A DNA stretch of 29,518 bases from a virus. The stretch is taken from the IMG/VR virus record IMGVR_UViG_3300036823_000040, positions 1 to 29,518 of that record. One strand, written 5' to 3'. The notes below the pieces were generated by a model, which worked only from the letters and a program-made list of their open reading frames with translations, was not told the DNA's origin and made no database searches. Numbering within the stretch: position 1 is the stretch's first letter; each line of letters opens with the position of its first letter. The translations under genes were made by a program, and so were the position numbers. Below are positions 4,365 through 11,399 of the stretch, piece after piece.

Positions 4365-7300
4365 GTGACAGACCCCGTTGACCCGTACCTCTGGCTGGCG
4401 GAGCGTGGAATCCCCCGGGGGATCGCAGAGCTGGCTAACCCGCAGATCGTGGACATCGGTCTCCAGTTCACCCTGCCCACCCTGGACGGTGAGCCGTTCG
4501 TTCAGACGCTCGTGCGGGAAGAACTGCGGGAGACCGCCGGCGGCACCCTCCCGAAGTACCAGTCGCCCATCGGGCGCGTCGCTGTGTTCCGCCCGGTGCC
4601 ACGCCCGGACGCCACCCGGATCGCGATCGTGGAAGGCACGAAAGGCCACCTGGCCGCTGCTGCCTACGCGCCTGAGGACACCGAGGTCTGGGGTCTGGCT
4701 GGATGCCAGAACTGGGGCCGGGCCGGGGTGCCACTGCCCGAGCTGGCCGCGGTGGCCGGACGAGACGTGGTGATCTGTTTCGACGGGGACCTGACCCGCA
4801 ACGCCGACGTCTGGCACGCCGCGCACGGTCTCGGCGACACCCTCGCGTCGATGGGCGCGCTCTCGGTCCGGTGGGTGTACGGGATCCTGCGCGGCACCGC
4901 GTCCCTCGATGACTATCTCGCCACCGTGGCCGAACCCGCCCGTGCCGGCGTGCTCACCGGCTACCTGGCCAGCGGCAAAGGGACGCTGGGGCGGGCGCCG
5001 GCGCGCCGGGAGAAAGAACCCGAGCCCACCGAGCGGGACATCGACGCGGACGAGTTGACGGTGGCGAAGGCGTTCGCCAAACAGTTCGGCGACCAGGTGC
5101 GTTTCGACGCCACCACGGAACGGTGGCTGGTCTACGCCAGTGCGTGGCATACCGACGGGGCGGGCGCCGCGGTCAAACGCATGTACCACCTGCTGGTGGA
5201 CGGGATCGTGCGGCCGATGGGCACCGTGACCGCACCGGGAGGGATCACGATCAAGCGGGAGGAACGGCGCTGGTCGCGATCGCGGTCGGTGCGGGACGCC
5301 GTGCTCTCGATGGCCGGTGCCGAAGACCCGGTCACCCACTTCGGGGACTGGGATACCGACCCCTACCTGTTCGCCTGCCACAACGGCACGCTGGACCTGC
5401 GTACCGGCACCATCCGGGACAGCCGACCCGACGATCACATCACCCGCCTGGCGGGCACCGGCTGGGACGATGACGCCACCTGCCCCGAGTTCGAGCGGTT
5501 CCTGTCCGAAGCCCTGCCGGACGCCGACGTGCGGGGCTACCTACAACGCGTGCTCGGCATGGCGCTGCTGGGCAAGGTCACCGACCACGTCTTGCCCGTG
5601 CTGATCGGTGAGGGCCGCAACGGCAAGGGCACGCTGCTGCGCGTCATGCTCGCCGCGTTCGGCAGCTACGGGACCGGGGTGAACCGCAACCTGCTGATCG
5701 AGCAGCGCAACCCCGGGCACCTGACGGAGTTGATGACCTTGAAAGGCAAGCGGCTGGCGGTCACCCAGGAGACCAACCAGCGCTCGGTCTGGGATGTCAC
5801 CCGGATCAACACACTGACCGGTGGGGACGCGATCACGGCGCGGGGGATGCACGAAGACGAACAGACCTTCGAGCCCAGCCACACGCTGGTGCTGGCCACC
5901 AACCACCGGCCGTCCGTCGCCCCCAACGAGTCCGCGTTCTGGTCCCGGTACCGGGAGATCCCGTTCACCGTGTCGTTCGAGGGGCGGGAAGACACCGGCC
6001 TGGCCGACCGGATCGTCACGGGCGAGTTGCCTGGTGTGCTGCGGTGGCTGGCCGCCGGTTACACCGAGTACACGCATCGCGGTCTCGATGCGCCGCTGGC
6101 CGTCCAGCTCGCCGATGTGGCGGCCAAGGCGGAGGCCAACGCGTTCTCGATGTTCCTCACGACGCACTACATCGTGACCGGTCTGGAATCGGACATTATG
6201 CCGACGAAATCGGTCTGGGCGAAGTGGTCCGCGTACCGGATGACGGACCGGGACGCAGCCCAATGCCCCCCGAATCAGATCCAGCAACTCAAGCGTGCCC
6301 TCGTCAGCCATGACCGCCGCCTCGTCAGCGGACCCAGGAGGGAGGCGGGTGCGACGGTGGTGGGCCTGCGGGAGGCCGGTCCGGCTGACGAGGTGCCTGA
6401 CGAGGATGCCCCGGTTCCTGACGAGGAAATGACGAGGACTGGTCGGTCACCAATACCCTTGGTGACCTGCGAAAACACTACTAATCCTGACGAGGATGAC
6501 GAGGCTGACGAGAATAAAGAGCTAGCAGTTAAGGCAGTAGACACAAAGACCCAAAAGCAAGATCAACAAGAGTGTTCTATATCCGTAGGAGCAGCCCAAT
6601 GCGAATCCTCGTCAGCCTCGTCAGCTCGTCAGGCGGTAGTGATCGACATCGAGGGCCCGGACGTCGCCGCCCGGTGGGATGACCGGGCGGAGGGATACAC
6701 CCACCTGGTCGGCCTGCGCACCGCCACCGGGGCCACCGACACCGCCGGGTCACCGGGCGGGGTACGCGCCGGGAACGCCGCGGCCGCGGCGATCGTCGGA
6801 GCGTCACCGATGGTGATCGGGCACAACCTGATCTCGTTCGACCTTCCGGTGCTCGCCCGCCAGTTCCCGGATGCCGGTATCGACGTGCTCGCCATGACCC
6901 GGGACCGGCGCGTCCTGGACACCATGGTCATCGACGCCACCCTCAACCCCCCGGTGCACGACGGACGGCCCGGGTTCGTGGAACGCGCAGCCCAGGCGTA
7001 TTCGCTCAACGCGTCCTGCGAGCGGCACGGCATGCCCGGCAAGACCGACCACCTGCCCGCGCTGGCGGCCTATCACGGCGGGTTCGACCGGATCCCCGTC
7101 CAGGACCCCGCCTACCGGGCTTACCTGGCCGGTGACCTGGACGCCACCGCCCGGCTCGCCCAGGCCCTGCTGTCCGGCATGACGGACTACGCCTGGCGGG
7201 AACAGCGGGTGGCCGCGATCGCGTCCGTCATCACCGACATCGGGATCATGGTCAACAAGGCGCTGGCCACACAGCGCCACGCCGAGATCGCGGCCCGGCG

Positions 7301-8426
7301 GGTGGCGCTCACCGAGCACCTGGTCACCCAGTACGGCATCCCCACCACGAAGGCGGACGGCACCGAGTCCAGCAACCCGGCGGCCACCCGGGACGGCAAG
7401 GCTGCGATCGAAGCCGCCTTCCGCGACGCCGGCGTTGCGCCCGCCCAGCTGCCCCGTACGCCAAAGGGGGCCTTCGCCACGGGCCGCGAGGGCATGGAAG
7501 AGCTTGCCGCCGCGTACGCGGGCAACGAGCGGGTCACCGACCTGTGCCAGGTGGTAGCGGACATGTCCGGCCTGCGCACCGTCTACGGCACCGCGCTGGA
7601 CACGCTGCGCGGGGACGGCGCCTGCCACCCCGGTGTGGCGTTCTTCCAGGCATCCGGACGCTGGAGCCTCACCAAGCCCGGCATGACCGTCTACGGCAAG
7701 CGCAACGGGCGCGTGGTGGAACGCGAGATCTTCGTCCCGCGTCCCGGGCACGTACTGCTCACCGCCGACCTGTCCCAGATCGACGCCCGGGCCATCGCCG
7801 TGCACAGCCAGGACCCGGCATACATGGCCCTGTTCGAGCCCGGCACCGACTCGCACGACGAGGTGGCCGCGCTGGTCTGGGGCGAATGGGACCGCGCCAG
7901 TGGCCACCACCCCCGGCGGCACGACGCGAAGGCGATCGGCCACGGTTACAACTACGGGATGGGCATCCCGAAGCTGGCCGCCACCGCCGGGGTACCGGAG
8001 CGCACGGCCACCGAGTTCGACGCCACCATGAAGACCAGCTTCCCGGTGCTGACCACCTGGAAGGACTGGATCCGGGAGCAGGCCAAGACCGGCGAGCCGC
8101 TGGACAACGGGTTCGGCCGGAAGCTCTACGTCGACCCGGACCGCACCTACACCCAGGCGCCCGCGCTGATGGGCCAGGGCACCGCCCGGGACCTGATGGC
8201 GGAGACCATGTTGCGCCTGCCGGACTGGGTGGCCCGGATGCTGCGCATTCAGGTGCACGACGAAGCCGTCTACGAAGTGCCGACCGGGCAGGTGGACGAG
8301 GTGACCGCGATCGTGCACGCCGCGATGAACTTTGAGTGGGCGCCGCTGTCGGGCATGCGGCCGATCCAGGTCACCGCGGAAGTCAACAAGCCGGGTGTGA
8401 ATTGGATGGACTGCTACACCGATTGA
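4365..8426 (+). CDS. Toprim - SF3 helicase (D5) - 3'-5' exonuclease - family A DNA polymerase fusion
   Basis: 1353 residues from the GTG at 4365 (GAGGAG 8 bases upstream; the in-frame GTG at 4356 overlaps that site). Four parts can be read. Toprim-like domain, about 84-190: VEG with Glu90, FDGD with Asp140 and Asp142, LDDYL with Asp182-183. D5-type SF3 helicase, about 225-660: Walker A GEGRNGKGT with Lys421, Walker B Glu469, sensor TN with Asn513. An acidic, AT-rich linker, about 660-755. Proofreading exonuclease plus family A polymerase: DIE (Asp761, Glu763), NLISFD (Asn821, Asp826), YLAGD (Tyr920, Asp924), motif A DLSQIDARAIA (Asp1135), motif B with Lys1189, motif C HDE (1298-1300). All key catalytic residues are present. 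Primase-helicase and polymerase are normally separate phage genes. The Toprim part could be a primase remnant or active; that is not decided by sequence. Confidence 0.93.
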   Translation: MTDPVDPYLWLAERGIPRGIAELANPQIVDIGLQFTLPTLDGEPFVQTLVREELRETAGGTLPKYQSPIGRVAVFRPVPRPDATRIAIVEGTKGHLAAAAYAPEDTEVWGLAGCQNWGRAGVPLPELAAVAGRDVVICFDGDLTRNADVWHAAHGLGDTLASMGALSVRWVYGILRGTASLDDYLATVAEPARAGVLTGYLASGKGTLGRAPARREKEPEPTERDIDADELTVAKAFAKQFGDQVRFDATTERWLVYASAWHTDGAGAAVKRMYHLLVDGIVRPMGTVTAPGGITIKREERRWSRSRSVRDAVLSMAGAEDPVTHFGDWDTDPYLFACHNGTLDLRTGTIRDSRPDDHITRLAGTGWDDDATCPEFERFLSEALPDADVRGYLQRVLGMALLGKVTDHVLPVLIGEGRNGKGTLLRVMLAAFGSYGTGVNRNLLIEQRNPGHLTELMTLKGKRLAVTQETNQRSVWDVTRINTLTGGDAITARGMHEDEQTFEPSHTLVLATNHRPSVAPNESAFWSRYREIPFTVSFEGREDTGLADRIVTGELPGVLRWLAAGYTEYTHRGLDAPLAVQLADVAAKAEANAFSMFLTTHYIVTGLESDIMPTKSVWAKWSAYRMTDRDAAQCPPNQIQQLKRALVSHDRRLVSGPRREAGATVVGLREAGPADEVPDEDAPVPDEEMTRTGRSPIPLVTCENTTNPDEDDEADENKELAVKAVDTKTQKQDQQECSISVGAAQCESSSASSARQAVVIDIEGPDVAARWDDRAEGYTHLVGLRTATGATDTAGSPGGVRAGNAAAAAIVGASPMVIGHNLISFDLPVLARQFPDAGIDVLAMTRDRRVLDTMVIDATLNPPVHDGRPGFVERAAQAYSLNASCERHGMPGKTDHLPALAAYHGGFDRIPVQDPAYRAYLAGDLDATARLAQALLSGMTDYAWREQRVAAIASVITDIGIMVNKALATQRHAEIAARRVALTEHLVTQYGIPTTKADGTESSNPAATRDGKAAIEAAFRDAGVAPAQLPRTPKGAFATGREGMEELAAAYAGNERVTDLCQVVADMSGLRTVYGTALDTLRGDGACHPGVAFFQASGRWSLTKPGMTVYGKRNGRVVEREIFVPRPGHVLLTADLSQIDARAIAVHSQDPAYMALFEPGTDSHDEVAALVWGEWDRASGHHPRRHDAKAIGHGYNYGMGIPKLAATAGVPERTATEFDATMKTSFPVLTTWKDWIREQAKTGEPLDNGFGRKLYVDPDRTYTQAPALMGQGTARDLMAETMLRLPDWVARMLRIQVHDEAVYEVPTGQVDEVTAIVHAAMNFEWAPLSGMRPIQVTAEVNKPGVNWMDCYTD
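6299..6632. repeat. Iteron-like array of TGACGAG, candidate replication origin
   Basis: Twelve copies of TGACGAG or its complement CTCGTCA lie in 334 bp inside the interdomain linker of the fusion gene. The 9-bp sites begin at 6299 and 6320 (inverted), 6385, 6397, 6418, 6429, 6487, 6496 and 6505 (direct), then 6607, 6616 and 6624 (inverted). Spacings are 21, 12, 21, 11 and runs of 9 bp. The triplets at 6487-6512 and 6607-6632 form a large inverted repeat around an AT-rich core (6513-6606, about 45% GC). The copies occupy all three codon phases, so the DNA word itself appears conserved. This matches the look of an iteron origin with an unwinding element. Confidence 0.6.
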
Positions 8427-8452
8427 TCGGAGCGCGAACATGTGGCATCACC

Positions 8453-8461
8453 TGGTAAGAT
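8453..8461 (+). promoter_or_regulatory. Extended -10 promoter for the HTH gene
   Basis: TGG-TAAGAT (8453-8461) matches an extended -10 box (TGn plus TANNNT). The GTG at 8469 follows after 7 bases, the same spacing as at P1, suggesting a leaderless mRNA. No good -35 box is visible. Confidence 0.5.
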
Positions 8462-8468
8462 CGAGCCC

Positions 8469-8792
8469 GTGAACCAGGGACACAAGCCCGTGCCGGACGG
8501 CCTGCTGACTCGCGAGCAAGCCGCCGAGCGGCTCGGCGTGTCGGTGCGCACCCTGTTCAACCTGCGCGCCACCGGGCACATCCCGGACGAGGCGGAGCGG
8601 CACCTGCCTGCCGACCGGCAGCGGATCTTCTTCGACCCGGCGGTACTCGACCGGCTCGGCGACGTGCGGGCGATCCGCACCATCGAGGCCGCGGCCCGCC
8701 GGGAACGGCGCCAGCGGGCCGGCATGGAGGATGATGAGCAGGTGCCCACCATGACGCGGCACCCAGTGAGCGGGAGGCCGATATGGCAGTGA
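8469..8792 (+). CDS. HTH DNA-binding protein (MerR/excisionase-like)
   Basis: 107 residues from the GTG at 8469. A start at 8442 is in frame but has no ribosome site and would lie upstream of the extended -10 box. Residues 12-38 (LLTREQAAERLGVSVRTLFN, then LRATGHIP) are a typical helix-turn-helix of the excisionase or MerR type, in which a wing follows the recognition helix. The C-terminal part is a basic helix (AARRERRQRAG). Standing between the replication gene and the terminase genes, with its own promoter, it could be a late-gene regulator or an origin- or packaging-site binder. An excisionase role is less likely since no integrase is seen. Confidence 0.75.
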   Translation: MNQGHKPVPDGLLTREQAAERLGVSVRTLFNLRATGHIPDEAERHLPADRQRIFFDPAVLDRLGDVRAIRTIEAAARRERRQRAGMEDDEQVPTMTRHPVSGRPIWQ

Positions 8793-9085
8793 GCAGGTTG
8801 CAAGCGGGCAAGGGCCGCAAGCTCTGGGACTACTGGCTGCACGGCGCCGGCGCGGCGAAGATCGGCTGGGGCACGCCGGGCGACTACAACCGCGCGGTGG
8901 CGCTGCTGAGCAAGTACACGCCGACCGGCGCGCACGGCCTGGCCGCCGAGCTGCACCAGGCGGCCACCGGCATGTCCACCGCCGAGCACGCCAAGTTGTT
9001 GAAAGGCAAGGCGGGTGGCTCGGCGCATAGTGGCGGCGCGGCCCGCACGGCGGCCGTCATCCGCACCCATCTGGGAGGTAGTTGA
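8783..9085 (+). CDS. Small conserved phage protein upstream of terminase
   Basis: 100 residues; the ATG lies 6 bases after GGGAGG and overlaps the previous gene by 10 bases. The N-terminal segment KLWDYWLHGAGAAKIGWGTPGDYNRA is strongly reminiscent of a family of about 100 residues that sits just before the terminase genes in many actinophages, where the pattern LWxYWxxGxGaxKIxWGxPGDFxRC recurs. Here the family's usual Cys at the end of the motif is Ala. No enzymatic motif or membrane segment is seen. Role unknown; packaging or head assembly is suggested only by position. Confidence 0.75.
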   Translation: MAVSRLQAGKGRKLWDYWLHGAGAAKIGWGTPGDYNRAVALLSKYTPTGAHGLAAELHQAATGMSTAEHAKLLKGKAGGSAHSGGAARTAAVIRTHLGGS

Positions 9086-9087
9086 TC

Positions 9088-9630
9088 ATGCCTTCGCAGC
9101 GGTCACGGGCGTTGAGACAAGGACCGTTGACGATCAGTGAACGTGCCGCCCGAGCTGCGGATATCATCGTTCGGCACGAGCACGGCGAGACGTTTTCGGC
9201 CATCGGCAAGCGGTACTTGATCAGCTCGCAGAAGTGCCACGAGATCTATTGGACCAACATCAAGGCGCAGCCCGCCAAGGCGGTCGACGAGCACCGGGTC
9301 ACGATGGTGCGCCAGTTCGACGAGCAGGAAACGATGATCCGCGAACTGCTCACCAAGAAGCACTACGCGATCAGCGAAGGCCACCTGGTCTACCTGCGCG
9401 AAGGTGAACCGCCGCTGGAAGACGACGCGTTTGCCCTACAGGCGTTCAAGTCTCTGCGCGACGTGTGGGCGCAGAAGGCGAAGCTGCTCGGTCTCAACGC
9501 ACCGGACAAGGTCCAGCAGACGGTAGAGATCGCCACGGTCACGCAGCAGGACCTGGCGATCCGGGAACTGTTGCAGCAGCAGAAGGCGCTCAACAAGCAG
9601 TCGCGAGAGGACATCCGCAGTGACCAGTGA
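9088..9630 (+). CDS. Probable terminase small subunit
   Basis: 180 residues from the ATG at 9088, 8-10 bases after GGGAGGT; a TTG at 9082 is less likely. The N-terminal third contains a helix-turn-helix-like segment (ERAARAADIIVRHEHGETFS, then AIGKRYLISSQKCHEIY), as expected for DNA recognition by a terminase small subunit. It is followed by a long helical region with Gln/Glu-rich stretches that could form the oligomerisation helices. Position two genes before the large subunit supports the call. The sequence is not diagnostic, because small subunits diverge fast. Confidence 0.65.
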   Translation: MPSQRSRALRQGPLTISERAARAADIIVRHEHGETFSAIGKRYLISSQKCHEIYWTNIKAQPAKAVDEHRVTMVRQFDEQETMIRELLTKKHYAISEGHLVYLREGEPPLEDDAFALQAFKSLRDVWAQKAKLLGLNAPDKVQQTVEIATVTQQDLAIRELLQQQKALNKQSREDIRSDQ

Positions 9631-9838
9631 TCGGGCCATCAAGCCACTGCCCGCGACGCAGGTGCCGCACGCGTCCGAGACGATCGCGGCCGTAGTGGCC
9701 GCGCTGCTGGAGCGCCACTACCCGGACAGCGTGGCCACGTTCACCGAAGCGGAACTGGTCGCCACCCGTCGGGTCACGTTCACCGAGCACGCCAACGGCA
9801 GTGTCACAGCAGGGATCACTGCCAATGCCAGCGGCTGA
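9620..9838 (+). CDS. Small hypothetical protein between terminase genes
   Basis: 72 residues from the GTG at 9620, which overlaps the small terminase stop by 11 bases, with GAGAGGA 8 bases upstream. The middle segment (SETIAAVVAALLERHYPDSV) is an amphipathic helix, followed by a beta-hairpin-like ending (RRVTFTEHANGSVTAGITAN). It overlaps the large terminase start. No known family recognised; an accessory packaging role is only inferred from place. Confidence 0.6.
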   Translation: MTSDRAIKPLPATQVPHASETIAAVVAALLERHYPDSVATFTEAELVATRRVTFTEHANGSVTAGITANASG

Positions 9839-11390
9839 TACCCTCGATGCCGAGCCGGTCGCTGACGTCGGGACCGTCGGCGACCGGCTCGCTCGCGCGC
9901 TGGATCACATGCTGGAATTCGAGCCGCTGCTCGACGATCCGCGCGGCCGCCGCGCACTGTCCGAAATGGACCCGCTGATCTTCGCGTTGATCTACCTGCC
10001 ACATCACCTGCGCTCACCCGACACCGACCACCACATCACGCTGTCGGAGTTCCATGAGGACATCATCGACAAGGCTCTCCAGTGGACGGTGCCGGGCACC
10101 GAGCCCGCGCAGCATCGTGACGTCTACGTCGCGCCGCGCGGGTGCGGTAAGACGACGTGGTTCTTTTTGATCTTACCGATGTGGGCCGCCGCGCACCGGC
10201 ACCTTCGGTTCATCGTCGCATTCTCCGACGCGGCTACCCAGGCGGAGACACATCTCGCCACGTTCAAGCATGAGCTGGAGACCAACGCCGCGCTGCGCGT
10301 GGATTTCCCCGACCTGTGCAAGCCCGCACGTCGGCAGTCCGGCGCGCCGGAGGCGGACAACCAGGCCATGTTCATCTCGGCGAGCCGGTTCGTGTTCGCC
10401 GCGCGCGGCATCGACACCAAGTCGCTGGGCCTCAAGGTGGACGACCGGCGTCCAGATATGATCATCATGGATGACATCGAGCCGCCGGAAGAGAACTACT
10501 CGCCGACGTTGAAAGACAAGCGCCTGGGTGCGATCGTCGACTCGGTGCTGCCCCTGTCCGTCTACGCCCGGGTGGTGATCGTGGGCACGGTTACCATGGC
10601 GGGCTCGGTGATCCACGACGCGGTCAAGGTGATCACCCAGCCGAACGACGAGGACCCCGCGCAGTGGGTGCGCGATGAAAACTTCCGCGTGCACTATTAC
10701 CCGGCGATCCTGGTGGACGAGGAGACCGGCACCGAGCGCTCGATCTGGCCCGCCAAGTGGTCGCTGGCATGGCTGCTCTCGATCAGCCACACGCGTTCGT
10801 TCTTGAAGAACTACCAGAACGACCCGATGGGCGCGGACGGCGCGTACTGGGCGCCGGAGGACTTCCGCTACGGCGACGTGCCGGACCTGACCGCGATGGT
10901 GCTCACCATCGACCCCGCGGTCACCACCACGTCCAAATCGGACTACACCGCGCTGGCGGTGATCGGCTACTCGCGCGTGCACGGGCTGGCGGTGGTGCTC
11001 GGCGTGTGGAACCGGCGCGTCCCGCCGGGCGCCCAGCTGCGCGCGCTGGTGTTGCAGATCCTCGAACAGTTCCCGCTCATCCGGGGCGTGATCATCGAGT
11101 CGAACCAGGGTGGCGACACCTGGAAGTCGATCCTGCACGATCTACCGGTCAAGATCAAAGCCATCCACCAGTCCGAGCCGAAGGAAGTGCGGGCCGCGCG
11201 CGCGCTGGCGCACTACCAGCGCGGCAAGGTGACGCACGCCCAGCGGTTCCGCCACGCCGAAGCGCAGATGGTGGGCTTCCCGAAAGCGCCGCACGACGAC
11301 ATCGTCGACGCGATCGGCGCCGGTCTCGATCTATTCTTGACCGCGAAGCGACGGCCCGCGGCGTCCGCCCGGTCGGCCAGCTATGTCTAG
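9825..11390 (+). CDS. terL: Terminase large subunit
   Basis: 521 residues from the ATG at 9825 (AGGGA upstream); a GTG at 9801 would add 8 residues. This is the ATP-driven motor and nuclease that packages DNA into the prohead. The ATPase part has the Walker A variant APRGCGKTTW (Lys109) and Walker B MIIMDDIE (Asp216-217, Glu219). The nuclease part has LTIDPAV (Asp363), VIIESNQGG (Glu425) and HDDIVDA (Asp491-492), the acidic triad of the RNase H-like domain. Both domains are whole and length is normal. It overlaps the preceding small gene by 14 bases and is followed 9 bases later by the portal gene. Confidence 0.93.
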   Translation: MPAADTLDAEPVADVGTVGDRLARALDHMLEFEPLLDDPRGRRALSEMDPLIFALIYLPHHLRSPDTDHHITLSEFHEDIIDKALQWTVPGTEPAQHRDVYVAPRGCGKTTWFFLILPMWAAAHRHLRFIVAFSDAATQAETHLATFKHELETNAALRVDFPDLCKPARRQSGAPEADNQAMFISASRFVFAARGIDTKSLGLKVDDRRPDMIIMDDIEPPEENYSPTLKDKRLGAIVDSVLPLSVYARVVIVGTVTMAGSVIHDAVKVITQPNDEDPAQWVRDENFRVHYYPAILVDEETGTERSIWPAKWSLAWLLSISHTRSFLKNYQNDPMGADGAYWAPEDFRYGDVPDLTAMVLTIDPAVTTTSKSDYTALAVIGYSRVHGLAVVLGVWNRRVPPGAQLRALVLQILEQFPLIRGVIIESNQGGDTWKSILHDLPVKIKAIHQSEPKEVRAARALAHYQRGKVTHAQRFRHAEAQMVGFPKAPHDDIVDAIGAGLDLFLTAKRRPAASARSASYV

Positions 11391-11399
11391 GAGACCACG

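Noticed and set aside
4200-5438. Long minus-strand frame opposite the replication gene
   Set aside because: Antisense to the Toprim and helicase domains, Arg/Gly/His-rich, typical of a high-GC shadow frame.
6420-6640. Intein or insertion in the replication gene linker
   Set aside because: No intein splice motifs (Cys or Ser start, HN-Cys end) and no endonuclease domain; the segment is only about 75 residues of low-complexity acidic linker.
6804-8441. 545-codon minus-strand frame opposite the polymerase
   Set aside because: Antisense to all polymerase motifs and made of Arg/Val/Gly/His-rich shadow sequence.
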